DNA from: Heliocidaris tuberculata | Lineage: Eukaryota > Echinodermata > Echinoidea > Camarodonta > Echinometridae | Length of the DNA: 64,000 nt | Direction of reading: 5' to 3' | Assembly: GCA_025618425.1 (NCBI GenBank) | Contig: CM046833.1 | Span: forward strand, 6,152,066-6,216,065 | Notes under the pieces: generated by a model | Told to the model about the DNA's origin: nothing | Database searches by the model: none | Seen by the model: only the letters and a program-made list of their open reading frames with translations | In this document: positions 35,701-47,700 of the stretch, piece by piece | Layout: each line of letters begins with the position of its first letter | How positions within the stretch are numbered: position 1 is the stretch's first letter | Program-made: the position numbers and the translations under genes

Positions 35701-36655
35701 TTTTAAATGAAATATGAAATATCAAGTAAAAACATAAAAATGTGAGGTTTGAATGTCCCGTCTGTCACGCTGGAATTACCCTTATACATGTATATCATAA
35801 GAAAGCTTTGCCTTGTATCTATCGAAGAGTATGAAATGGAGTATAAAATGTTGAGATTCGTTATCTGGCACAATAGGCCTACATATTTGCAGAAAGGCAT
35901 GTGGCCACGAACAGATATTGTTTTGCAAAAAAGAAAAAAAAAAGAAGAAGAAAGAAATTAATATAGTCTTAACATTAGGCCTATACTACTTTTGAAGCAT
36001 TCGAATGGATGAAAATGACCGTGAGGACTTGTAAACTTTGGATGGAGGATAGGATAGAGAGCACTGTCCTTAGCCAGAGATGGCGCTATACATTTTGCTG
36101 AAAAGCCGACTTTGAACAGCGTCGATTCTGAACTTGCTTCTTTTCATGGTGCAACCATAGACAAATTAAATAATGCAACATATGATTATTATTATTTGCA
36201 TATTATAGGCAGGTCCAAACCTGGCCCTCTTTCAGAGACAAATTTGTCGGGGGCGGAAATGTTGTTTTGCCCTATGTTTCTGCAGACATCTCCCCATCCT
36301 GAAACATCGTCACCAGGTCACCCGCATTCCATTTAGCACACATTTGTCTCTAATAGTATTTCATACTACGAAAATTTAAATATTGTTTATCTTCTTAACT
36401 TGTCTTATAGCCTTTGAAGAATGTGCCTCAGAAATGGAGTGCAGCGGGATGGTCCTCCAGGCCTACATGAACCAGTACCCGCCCAAGAAGGTACGCCGGT
36501 ACTCAGGGGAGAGAGGGCGGTGCGAGCATTACTCCAAGGTCCATAAAGGGGGTCCCGATGGCCCTCATCTGGCACCTACCGAAGCCTTCTGGGAGAAAGT
36601 GTCCGCTTGTTGGGACAGACATGAGTCTGAGGCGTCTGACAACGATGAACTTTGA
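27074..36655 (+). CDS. i-type lysozyme family protein (LysB)
   Basis: Secreted invertebrate-type lysozyme/destabilase homologue. Exons are 27074-27167, 34327-34503 and 36411-36655. Donors are A|GTAAGC and T|GTAAGA; acceptors are CCACAACAG and GTCTTATAG. Both introns are phase 1, as in LysA, and the joined product is 171 aa. Residues 1-30 form a signal peptide with a hydrophobic core (SLACSVIICSIGFV). Mature motifs are CIQCICEVESGC (41-52) with the catalytic-position Glu49 kept, CHAEYVYLPCG (59-69), CASEMEC (95-101), LQAYMNQY (106-113), KVHKGGPDGP (133-142) and FWEKVSAC (150-157). Where active enzymes have Asp in the C-x-x-D loop, this one has Glu62. A 14-residue acidic tail ends in NDEL, outside the canonical ER-retrieval pattern but close to it. 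Intron 1 (7.2 kb) and intron 2 (1.9 kb) hold mobile elements. Muramidase activity is possible but uncertain. Confidence 0.89.
27672..27840 (+). mobile_element. Element end with GGCGGATTCACACCG and CGACACACGACA repeats
   Basis: Starts AAGGCGGATTCACACCGAA, then repeated ACACGACACACGACACGAC. The first 54 or so bases match the reverse complement of 33458-33511 with one visible difference. The inner boundary is unclear. Confidence 0.7.
28408..28980. repeat. G run, A run and CT tracts
   Basis: A G run near 28427-28440, an A run near 28708-28725 and CTCTCT at 28862-28955. The 159-codon frame through it is low complexity. Confidence 0.8.
28981..29684. other. LysB intron 1, no feature recognised
   Basis: AT-rich DNA with a C run near 29295. 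Confidence 0.45.
29685..29857. mobile_element. hAT-like MITE with 8-base target duplication
   Basis: Ends are CAGTGGCGGATCC and GGATCCGCCACTG, a 13-base perfect terminal inverted repeat. The element is flanked on both sides by CTAGGAAC (29677-29684 and 29858-29865), a perfect 8-base duplication. An 8-base duplication with CAG-starting ends suggests the hAT superfamily. The interior is A and G runs with TTTTCTGACAAGC. Confidence 0.88.
31537..31719. mobile_element. hAT-like MITE, second copy
   Basis: CAGAGGCGGATCCAGGA at the left and TTCCACTG at the right. CTAGATC abuts both ends, giving a 7- to 8-base target duplication. The interior has a G run and TTTCTGACAAG, as in the 29685 element. Confidence 0.78.
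31780..33000. other. TCTAGATC-rich DNA, G/C runs and a CT tract
   Basis: Dense TAGATCTA words, a C run at about 32266-32282, a G run at 32403-32415 followed by CTCTCT, and a C run at 32535. No coding signal. Confidence 0.5.
33262..33511 (-). mobile_element. Second GGCGGATTCACACCG element end
   Basis: On the - strand it starts AAGGCGGATTCACACCGAA and carries CACGACACACGAC repeats, matching 27672 onward. Internally it has a hairpin AAAATCGCTCACTGAGCGATTTT-type palindrome (about 33324-33346). It may be the far end of one 5.8-kb element or an independent small element. Confidence 0.65.
33670..34260. other. LysB intron 1 end, C/G runs
   Basis: A C run at 33692-33705 and a G run at 33790-33803. 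An imperfect inverted repeat has AGGTTGTTTAAAATACCTACC against GGTAGGTTCATATTTTTAAC (about 34031-34135). No gene. Confidence 0.45.
34618..35784. mobile_element. 1.2-kb element with six internal TGTCCCGTCTGTCACG repeats
   Basis: The left end TATGGGTAATTCCA mirrors the right end TGGAATTACCCTTA. Inside, GTCCCGTCTGTCACG occurs exactly at 34981, 35149, 35362, 35385, 35575 and 35755, all in the same orientation. The remainder is AT-rich and noncoding. It lies wholly inside LysB intron 2. The family was not recognised. Confidence 0.8.
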
Positions 36656-36822
36656 ACTCTAAAATAATTTTGCATTTATGGTTCTAAAGATCTCTAATAG
36701 CCTGTATTATACTCTTTCTATTGCAATGTATTCTGTTTGCAAATTTCGGGGTTAAAAAATCTTTAAGGGCCTCAAAACTTGTCATTTACTAGTATATTCC
36801 CAACAAAGTACACGTATTGCTC

Positions 36823-36825
36823 GGG

Positions 36826-36864
<39 letters not shown>

Positions 36865-36979
36865 AAGAGAGGAAGAGGGAAAGAGAGAGAGAGAGAGAGG
36901 GGGGGGGGGGGGAGAGAGAGAGAGAGACCTGGGCGGGGGGGGGGGGACATGTGGGCATTATATATATATATATTGTAAG

Positions 36980-37049
<70 letters not shown>

Positions 37050-37050
37050 T
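36823..37050. repeat. GATA/GA, G-run and (TA)n microsatellites
   Basis: GATAGATA to GAGAGA (36823-36926) with G runs, then nearly pure TATATA at about 36981-37047. The Ser/Leu and Tyr/Ile frames on the - strand are artefacts. Confidence 0.95.
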
Positions 37051-37099
37051 AAATAACCATACATGTGTAGAAACGGAAGATAATATTCTTTACAAAAAA

Positions 37100-38540
37100 A
37101 GAAAGAAGTGATGGTAATAAAGCTTGATTATCTTTAATTTGTCAGAAATAAATAAAAAAATGTGCACCACTCACTGAAATGTATTAATTTTATTTCACAA
37201 TTCCGCATTGAGTACCGATTCTAGGAAAGGATATTTGGAAGCAAAGATAAGAGCAAAATCTCTCTCTATCTCAGTCGGACTCTCTCCGATTCTTTTCATC
37301 CATGCTATAGACCCCCCCCCCCTTTCTTGAAAATGGAAAGTTTAGCCTAAAAGCCCTTCCATGTTTATTATTTATTCAAACAAATATTTATTCATTTCGC
37401 ATCTTTATTCATATTCAATACATGATAAAAACTGATCTGACATAGAGCCCTATTTGTAGCGTAGCTAGAACATTTTTAATTGGGGGGGGGGGGTGGGTAT
37501 GACACCAAATTTTATACCGACAGATTTTTAGGGTCTGACACCCTAATCTCTCCCCCCCACCATGCCCACAAATAACAGAAAATCGCAATGTAGAGATCTT
37601 GATCATACGGGCCCACTTTTCCAGGGGGGAGGGGGGGGGGGTGACTCCATTTGCCCGAATATCAAACTTTTCATTATCTAAATAAAAAAAAAACAAAACA
37701 ACAAAAAACTTTCATATGAAAACGTACAGAAGTTACATACAGAAGTTACATAATTATCCAGGAAATTCGCTGCCCTAATATGTGGATACTGTTCTGGCAC
37801 CTCTCTGCCTGAATATGAAGTGGTGGTTCTCCGAATATCGGAACTTTGAAAATCCTTGGGGGGAGGGGGGGGGGGGCTGCAGCCCATTGCCGAAGGGGGA
37901 CGCCTTTTGCCCGAATATACACTTTCCAGTGTTTTTGTGAGCGAGTGAAGCGAGGGAGAAAACAAATGGCCAGCTTTTACTTCTTTTTGTTTCCTTCCCT
38001 TTTCCTTTCCTTCTTTTCTTTCTGATTTTGAACTAAACTATAAACGATGATTTAACACAGCTTATCCCCAACTGAGGGGAAATTGAAACGACATGGATAT
38101 CAAGATCATATATTGAATTCCCTGTGTGATCAAAATTAATGTGCTCCAAAATGCAAAGTTTCAAATCAAAAATTTGTTGCTATTTTTTATCTACAAAATC
38201 GTAGCTCGGGGCTGTGGGGCGGAGGTCAACCTTTCTTCTTGAAAGTTGTGTCTCCCCGCCCCCACCCCCACCCCACCCCTGGCTCGGTCTACTCCGATTT
38301 TGAAAGGATGAGGGTATGCCTATGGGAATACTAAATATTTTAAGGTGGGGCATGCAGGCAGGAGGGGGGGGGGGGAGGGAGGGGTAGACGTACTTTTTGT
38401 CTAGCCTGTGATCAAGGCTATTGTACTCTTTATATTGAAATGTGTTTACAATCACCTTTACCGAATATCAAATATTTTTCCAAAGGTTATATCAAACAAT
38501 TATGATTGAAATGGATTTAACTGATCAAATCTTTAGCATG
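37100..38540. other. Intergenic between LysB and NOMO, no gene seen
   Basis: Contains C and G runs (37311, 37482, 37627, 37866, 38365) with recurrent TGCCCGAATAT words (37650, 37808, 37910), suggesting degraded repeats. An AATAAA near 37116 is a late candidate poly(A) signal for LysB. Confidence 0.45.
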
Positions 38541-38542
38541 GA

Positions 38543-38600
38543 CTGATTGGCTTACGATGTGTTATTTGTCCTTTGTCAATTAAAAAAAGATTTAATTGAC
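38543..38600 (+). promoter_or_regulatory. Possible NOMO promoter-proximal elements
   Basis: An inverted CCAAT box (TGATTGGCT) near 38543-38551 and a palindrome GTCAATTAAA/TTTAATTGAC at 38575-38600, about 45-100 bases upstream of the NOMO ATG. Role inferred from position. Confidence 0.3.
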
Positions 38601-38643
38601 CTTCAACTAAGACTAGCATGTGGTGTGGCGTGGATGGTCAATT

Positions 38644-38781
38644 ATGTCTTCATTTCTGCAATTCGTTCCTTTTCTCTGCGCTATTCTTGCACTTGGCGCA
38701 AGTTTAGCTGAAGCTGAGGACTTCCTTACCTGTGGAGGTTTCATCAAGTCCGAAATACAGATAAATTTTGCAAGGATTGAG
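38644..38781 (+). CDS. NOMO: NOMO exon 1
   Basis: Signal peptide and CGGF segment, 46 codons; donor ATTGAG|GTAAGG, phase 0. Confidence 0.93.
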
Positions 38782-41700
38782 GTAAGGAACGCACCTTTCT
38801 TGTGATCTGTCCACCGATTTCTCCCCTCTGGTCCCACGCATTCAAGTCGGTGTAGCCTATCACTGTAGGCTTGTTCAGCCTCGGCCTCCTGCCAGCTCCA
38901 GTCCCGATTCACTCATGGGCCCTTGCCTATGTGGGACTGTGTCCAACATTCACTGTTGCAGCAGTCAAAAACAGACAACAAAATTGCTCTAAGCAAGATT
39001 TAATTTTCTTAAATTTGCTAGATTACCTGATTCATGGACTCTTCCACTCTTACTGTGCCACAAATTAGGGGATTCAGAATTGAAAGTGAAATTTTAAATA
39101 ATCATTTTCCTCTCCTGTATGAATGATTTAGCCTGGAAAAGGGCCTGCTGATACACACAATAGCTATTGAAGCCTATTCACCCATAAAAGAGCTAGTCTG
39201 AGTACAAGGTTATCTTCAGATAAGCTTGTACATGTATAAGTGGTCCCGATTGTAAGACAGTTGTTCGGTTATGGACTCGGATCGTTTATGTGGATTATGT
39301 CGAATTCATAGCAGAGATATTATGATATTTATAATTATCTGAATAATAGATTTATGATCGAAATCATGACAGTCGTGTGTTTTCAGTGTTATGGACTGGT
39401 TGTTAACCGTTGAAAAAAAAAAAATCAACTCATGAATCACATGACTGCATGATTCATGAGTAATTTACAAAACAAGTTACAATCGACAATAGAAAAATCA
39501 TTCAAAATCGCAGCTTTAACATGTCATGAAATGAAACCTCTATAAAGATATGTGTGTGAATGATGAAGTGAAAAATTGGCATTAAGAACAGCCATGATTG
39601 TAAACTATAAAAATGAAATTAATGAAATTCATCCAGCCTTTTTAAAAATCTAACAATTTAGATCTTAATCTGTTCGAGCTCTTTGATATATATATTTATC
39701 CCTACTAACACACATGCTAGGTTATTAATTGCCAGATATTCTCTTCATGTCTCTTCTAGCTTTTAGAACCAAACAAAGTTTGAGATATGGGTGTTTAATT
39801 TTAAATGATTTATTTTTAAGTTTGCTTTAAACATAGGAAGAGAAGAAATTTGCTATTTAAAGTTCATTTATCCTGGATATTTTTTTTTCTTCTGAAGGTC
39901 AAACTTTACACCAAGCAGGGTGCCTTGAAGTATCAGACAGACTGTGCTCCTAACAATGGCTATTTCATGATCCCAGTCTATGACAGAGGGGATTTTGTTC
40001 TCAAGCTAGAACCACCATCTGGATGGAGTTTTGGTAAGGAAAAGGTTATCTGCATAAATGCTAACATCATCATCATCATCATCATCATCACAGTCATCGT
40101 TATCAGCATCATCACCATCATCATCAGCATCACTGTCATTTTTATTTTCACCATCATCATCATCATCATCACCGTTATCACCATCATTAAATCTCCATCA
40201 TCACCATCACCATCATCATCATCAACATCACCATCATCATCACCACCATCATCATCACCACCATTATCATCATCACCATTATCAACATCACCATCATCAT
40301 TATCATCATTATTGTTATCTCCATCATTACCATCATCACCACCATCATCATCATCATCACTATCAACATTGTTATAATTTTTAAATTACTGTCACCATCA
40401 ACATCGTCGCCACTATCATTGTTGATCATTTCCTCCTCAGCAAATAAGTGCCTGAACCTTGTTATTAATTACCAGAGGGGGAAAAGAACTTTTCATGAAA
40501 AATAAACCTGCATAGTATATAGTTACCACCCTGGATGCCATCAGTTTTAGAGGCAGGCTTCTTTGGTCAGTCAGAGTGGCAAAAAAAGCCTGGTTGTCCA
40601 ATTTCATAATCTAAATCATTCATATGACAGTTAGGGCATGAAAATCACTTATCTGTTTTGAATATTTTGTGTTTAAAAATTTATGAGAATTTCATTTTCT
40701 TTGATTGACCGTTGCTTTTGATAGAGCCCACAAGTGTTGATCTCAAGATTGATGGAGAGAATGATCCATGCAGCCAAGGAAAAGATATTAACTTCTTCTT
40801 CAAGGGCTATACTGTCTCTGGAAAGGTAGGCCTTAAAAATTAGTTATTGTCTGGGTGCCACTGACCACCTAAAATCCTGCCAAGCATCCCACCAGTCCTA
40901 ACTTCCCTACCCAGGAAGGAATTATATATATTCATACCGTTGTAATTTTGTCATGTGAATTTTTAACAATTCATTTACCCTAAAAAGCCTGGGTTATTTT
41001 GGATGGAATCCACCCCCCCCCCCCTCCATATCAGCCATGTAGTTTCTGCAACTTGGCACACAGATAGATGAGTATCTTATAAAGAATAATATCTGGAAAG
41101 TTTCATATCTAGATCTCAAACTGCTTTTGAATTATCGCTAACTGATTATTTACATATTCATGAATTGACAATTCTACATGATTGTGTACAATACACACGG
41201 AGAAATGCCCATTTTGGCTGTACACAGCCCGGCGATTTTTGACGCTGCCCGGCACCGTTGGTCAAAATTCTATAAATTTGGTATCGAAAGATGCATAAAG
41301 CTGCAGGTGATAAAGTCATGAAAGCTTGCGAGCACAAAAAAAATATCCTCGAACATATCGAGGTGAATGTCCCCGGCCCTTTTCAGGTTAATGACCACCT
41401 AAAGTTGACTCTAGTTACGTAAGCGATCATATTCATGACTTGGTTTGCGACCTTCCCCTCCCCCCACCAATATTAGTGAGAGTCCTTTAAAGCATTTTTC
41501 GAAATTTGATGATGTTGAAAGAAACCTATAAGTACTGTTGATATCCTATTGTTCGACCAATAAACTGTCATATCCCCGTCACACCAACAAGACCCGACAG
41601 CAGATCGAACAAAAATTATTTTACGCCAAACGGCCAAGAATCAGTCGCTTTGGAGTTGGTGTGGTGGTATGATATTTATTTACATTTCCCGTAATCAGTT

Positions 41701-44700
41701 TCGGAGCAGTGAGTCCTAATTTGCCAGTCACATTCCTGTAAACTGATTGAAAACATGGTGGGTTTATGTGTGTCATTCATTATCCCTTACTCAGAAAAAC
41801 ATATATTCTTGCCAAACATAGTTGACACATATACATGTATGCTATATTTTGTTATGATATTGTTATGTGATAATAAGACCAATTTTACATTTATCAATAA
41901 GTCATCAATACTTTATCACTAGATGTAGACAGGAAGTAAACAGGAAGTTCATATGTTTACAAACTTCACAATTTCTTCAGAAAGTATTACTCATACAACT
42001 TCCAACTAAAGCTATGATGCAGTGGTCACTTTATGGTCTTCTTATTCTCAACATCACTCCTTCCAGATAACAGCCCCACTCCCCAATACTGTGTAAAAGT
42101 TATGATGTACTTATGGTCATTTGGTCAAGGAAAAGGTGGACCAACTCCCAATACAGGGTTTACCCATTATAAAAGGGTTTCACATCATTTTCAGGACTCA
42201 AGTCAGAATACTTTACAGAATAGATTCCAGACATCATGAGAGTATAGTCACCATCGGACTTGCTCTAGATTTCAACTCGTTATATTCATCTGATCTTCAT
42301 GTTATACTTTCATCTGAATAAACACTATACTCTATAGCTTCTTATTGTAACTGACATTGCTTAACCAGGTCATCATGTTATGTACTCGCTCTATACTCAA
42401 GAAAGTAAACAGTACGGTAATTGAACAGATCCCTACACCACAATATTTGTACATGCCTTTTGTTGTGCATGAGATCGTTTTGCAAGTATGCATGATGTTG
42501 AAAGAAACCTAGAGTCATAGAATATTCTGAATAATGTTTTCCTGTTCAGGTTTTAAGCAAGCGTAAGTCAGATGGGCCCAAAGGAGTGCTCATCTCTGTC
42601 AAGCCCAAGGATAAAGATGCTGTTGCCATAGAAACACAGACAAAGACTGGTGGAGTGTGAGTAGAGAATGTTTAGTATTTCATCTTCATTTACTGAAATA
42701 TTAAACATGTCTTAATAAGATTCAGTGATTTACCTTCCTTTCTAATATATTTAAAGAATAAGGAATCCATGACAAGAGCAGGTGCCTATTTTCAACTCTC
42801 AATTTGTATGGAGCAACCTACTTTACAAAAGAAATCCAGGGAAAAAGATGATCAAGCAACATTTCTCCACGACTTTGCACACCGCCTTTCATTGATTTTG
42901 CAAATCCAGAAATGGAATTGACACTTATTGCACTTCTGCTGAAAACTGCATTCACATTGAGACTGAGCTGTCAATCTGTAACCTTTTGATGCCTGCAACT
43001 CAAAAATGTTGGATTTACTTGATGAAATTTCCTATCATTTTTTTCCCCCTTAGGTACAACATCCCAAATGTTTTACCAGGCGATTTCATCATCACTGCAT
43101 CTCATCCAACGTGGACTTTTCAAAAGGTTAAAATTCTCAAGATTTATACTGAAAGATAAAGTTCAGTTCTGGTCATGCAATTACATTGTGAAAGAAACTC
43201 TCTCAAAGCAATTGGGCCGGGAAAAGTTAATATGTCTACATATACTGTGAGGTTTTGGAACCATTGAAATGACGAGAAATTGACCCACTGCCACAGCTCA
43301 CATGCACTGCACACAGAAATGTGTATATGGGACTGTACACACGCCTGCTGTGAACATTTGGCCTGAACACTTCAGTTATTTCTCATCATAATTCGAGTAT
43401 GAGGGGATTTGAAGAACAATCCTTTTCAGGAAGCTTTTCTAATGTGATATTATTCCAAACTGACGTAAAAAGAATGAGGAAGCTCACAAAATATTTTTCG
43501 CAGAACTCCACCTTCTCATTAAGAGTGAATTTCTTTCTCCAAATTATTCCTAATTCCTTAAAATGGATATAAAGTCATACATTGTACCCACTTTCTGGAG
43601 ATTTGCAGTTCAAAAGGAATAAGGACTTTAGTTCTCCAAATCATGTAATTTTATTTGTATGGTTATATGTAGATGTGGGCAAATCCAAGCTATTTTATCC
43701 CATTCGTTATCAACTCACTATGAACATGAAGGACAAAGAGAGAGGAAAAAATAAACAACCCCTCATTCTACCCTTCACAATGGTTCTGGTAGTCAAAAGA
43801 ACATCCCTTCACTGCTATTATGTAAAAATATGTAGAACAGGTGTCACATGCATATTCACCTGTTCTACTTATTTTTACATGATAGCAGTGAAGGGATGTT
43901 CTTTTGACTTCCAGAAACATTGTGAAGGGTAGAATGAGGAGTTCATTTTGTCCACTCTTTTTGGCCATCATGTTCATAGTGTCTACTACACATGTATCTA
44001 TATCTACAGGTTCACATAAAATCTGTGTAAAGTACATAGATGCTAATGTGTGTTTATTTTGGATGTAACAAAGTCACTTAATTGTATCAAAATTATTTTT
44101 ATTTTGATGTTACTTAACCCCTATTGATATAATGGTATTTTCTTACACAGGCCAGCATTACACACACTGTCACCAAGGATACAGCTACTGTGGAGTCTTC
44201 CATTATTGTGTCTGGGTATGATGTGAGAGGCAAAGTAATGAGTGAGGGTGAACCAATCAAGAATGTCTTCTTCATTCTTTTCTCTGACACGGTCAAACCA
44301 GAGGTCAGCATTACCTGTAAAGTTGTTTATTTTTCATTGTTTGGAGAAATGTCATTTCGCTTTATGTCCATAGCAGAAAAATTTTATGTCATACTTATAT
44401 GAAGGAGCATAAGTTCTGATGATTTATGAAAAGTTACAAGTGTCTGAAATTCCAGCTACATTATCATGTTAATTGTAATTTTTTTACTTGATCGTATTCA
44501 TTTTAAGAACCAATCAAGTGTTGGTAATTTTATAAGGAATTGTTGAATTTTCCAAGTAAGTCAGAGCTTCAAAGGTAATCTCCTGTGTTCGTCGAAGTCA
44601 CAGAGGTTGAAAAATTGATTTCCTCAAATTTTCTGATGTTTTTTATATAGTGTACATTTACAAACATGTTCGGTACAGTATATAACAGCCCAAGAACATG

Positions 44701-47700
44701 TGTTTATCAAAATTTGAGAAATGAACAATGTTCCTTTCTCTCACCTTGCGCAGGATGTGGCTGAGTGTCAGAAGAGTGCTGTAAATGGGTACCAGTCTGA
44801 AGGGAAATCCCCTCTGTGTCATGTGCAATCTGATGTAGATGGTCAGTTTGTGTTTCCAAGCCTTGGCAGTGGGGAATATAGAGTGGTGAGTAAACACAAT
44901 GAGGCTTTGTTTAGATTAAAGGGATTGATTGTGAAAAATTGTGAAATCAGCTCAAATGCAAGTGAATTGTGTGCAATTCTCTAACTACATATATAATTAA
45001 GGATATGTGAAAATGGAACCCGTTTACTATCCTAAAAAAGAGAAAATCATGATCGATTGCTAGCGCAAGTCGCTCGGCTTCTTCGCTGCGCTGCAGTAAA
45101 AAAAACCAAGCTCCGGCGCTTGGCGATTTCAGAGCATGTTTCCAGCCCGTACGGTATTTTGTGATAGAGCGAGGTATGCCAACCGTAAGAGTTCTTCAGG
45201 GTTCGGTGGTACTCTATCCCAACATCAATGTTCAATCGTAAATATCTTGATATATAAACGACCGATCAGCTTATAAAACTCAGGCGATTCCTGTCTGACC
45301 TAAAGGTTTGCAATTATGATTACAGCATTAGCTGGAACAGTGATTTTTTTTTTCAATCCTGGGCAAAGTTAATCAATCACTTTAAGAGATTAAAAGTCTC
45401 ACAGGGATGTAGATTGTATCAGGTGTAAATTTTGGACCAGGGTTGTAGAAAGCGCTTCGACAGGTGTTAAGAATAGACTGCAGAGCATGTGTTGTATACA
45501 TGATCATTAGTTATCCGAGCAGTAGGTCAGCAAGTCATTTAGTGATCAATCAATAACCTTGTTCATTAATAAAGCCTATTAATCAGTCAAACCAACAATC
45601 ATTCAACCAATCTGTCAACCATTCTGTCAATCCCTCGACAACATAACAATTCGATTTGCACGTCGACATAGTCGACTGGTACGATCGAACCACATTTTGA
45701 AGCTCTGCGCATGCGTCACGTCGTCTCCCTCGTCCACTAGCCGAATCGAGGACGTGTGCACCCTGGTTTTGCCGTCGTCCTAGCTTCAGCACGAACGTTC
45801 ATATATATGACGTCATACAAGCTCCAAATATGGATGAAAGTGCGACCCACACCGTCGTGAGAGATCGAAAGCGTATAACGCGAAGTGAACGGACATGGCC
45901 TGTGCGACGTCTCCACGCTCTGGTCACTCGTCGCAGGAGTCGTTCGGAGCAGAAATCGAAAGCTCGCTATTGCCTTTTTGTTACTTGCGTACCTTACTAC
46001 AAATCTGTCAACCAGTCACTCGGTCATTCAGTGATATTTCTTCTCTCTTTAATATCTGCAGGTACCTTTCTACAAGGGAGAGCACACTACATTCGATGTC
46101 GTTCCTTCGTCACTTCAGTTCACTGTTGAGCATAACACCGTTCAGCTGCCTGTAATTATACAAATAACACACTGCTGTGAGGGCTTTGGTTAAAATTAGC
46201 GCACACGATAAACTTTAGAATTGCATTAGGCCATGACGCGTAGCGGAGTGGCTTTGGACAATTCTGAAGTTATCAAAGTGAGCTAATTTAACCAATGAAC
46301 GAACAAGACCCGGTTTTTATTTGTTTTATAAAATGAAATGTATGGATCCTTGCCGTTTGATAAATTACGAGAATCTAGATCTGACTGTTATACCGTACTC
46401 AGACAGTTAGATCTAACTAAACAAACAAAGTTAGATCTAACTTAGATCTAATGTTAGGTCTATCTCTGTCAATCTCTCAGCCAATCATTTGATTAGGATC
46501 CATACATCCATTTTATAATAGAACATAGCTCCCTTTGAAACTCTGCCATTATCTGTAAAGCACTTAATAGAGACATCAGAGATGTAGTAAGTGCTATATT
46601 AGTCCAGACAATTATAACTATATTATAATCATTATATCTCAGCCATTTTATTGTTGACACTAAAAAGCAAACTAGGAGTTTGCAAAAGTTTCCAACCAGT
46701 TTAATAAAGAATTCCCTCTCCATTGGGAACTTGCAGACAATGTTTAAAACAAAGTTTTCCAACTGTATGTGTCTGGATATATTCTCCAGTGTGTATTATG
46801 ACCCGATTACCGTATGTTTTGCACTTCAGCATTAAGCAATGCACAGAAAGAACTGTCGTCAAATAATCATAAAATCAGATAATGATTTCTTCGAACATAA
46901 GATTGATGATTGCATTTGTTGATTACATTTTAATATTTTTGATTGTATTTTGTTAACCTTGATTGCATTTTGACATCTTTGAAAATTTTTCCCATGACTT
47001 TATCGTAATGTTTTGACTATATCTTGCTATATGCTTAAAGCAAAACTTGATAATTTGGTTTTCATATGTTTGATTGCATTTACTGTATTTAATTGCATGT
47101 TAATAGGCTTCAAAACGATGATTGCATTCTTTTCTGTAATCACAGACTGTATTCCAAGTGGCAGGGTTCTCGATCTCAGGAAGAGTGCTATCAGTGACAG
47201 GGGTATGTAGAAACTGAATATTTTCTATTTGATCTGTTGAAAGTGAGTGAATGATCTGAATCTCGTGGGGAAATAAGGAGAAAGTATGAAAAATCAAAAA
47301 TTTTTATATTGTGCAAAGATGGGAGTGCTGATGAGAAACAAGAAGATGATAGGGGAGGAAAAGTTAAAAGATGACGAGGGAAGAGAAGAAAAGCAATAAA
47401 CATGAGATGACAGAGAGCAAGAGGAAGATGGACCAAGAAAATGTGAAGGAAGGGGACAAGGAGAGGAAAGGAAAAGGATGATTTAGAATATACTTTTGTA
47501 TAAGATCCTAACTATGTTAAAATAAAGACCATGCAAAATTCCAGTATCCATGAATTATTTTTTTAATGTATATTTCAGGGGAAGGAAGTTGAAGGTGCAA
47601 AGGTCAAAGTTCAGGGTATGCCCGAGGTCACGACCAGGCCAGACGGTACTTTCAGGATGGAGAAGATCAAGTCAGGAACCTACAAACTGCAGGCCAGCAA

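Noticed and set aside
34600..35784. CRISPR-like array, because of the repeated 15-base motif
   Set aside because: Spacing is irregular (23 to 213 bases), the setting is a eukaryotic intron, and the ends are those of a mobile element.
36782..37064. Tyr/Ile-rich and Ser-rich frames on the - strand
   Set aside because: They are TA and GA microsatellites.
39978..40429. Open frames rich in Met/Ile, His or Ser/Pro
   Set aside because: They are the ATC trinucleotide array in NOMO intron 2 read in different frames; the one continuous with exon 2 runs past a good donor.
43582..44037. Two similar frames on opposite strands of 116 and 89 codons
   Set aside because: They are the two arms of the 43716-43983 foldback read from each strand, hence the mirrored peptides.
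44658..44984. Longer reading of NOMO exon 7 into the intron
   Set aside because: The donor GTG|GTGAGT at 44885 and the family sequence (GEYRV followed by PFYKGE) require splicing there.
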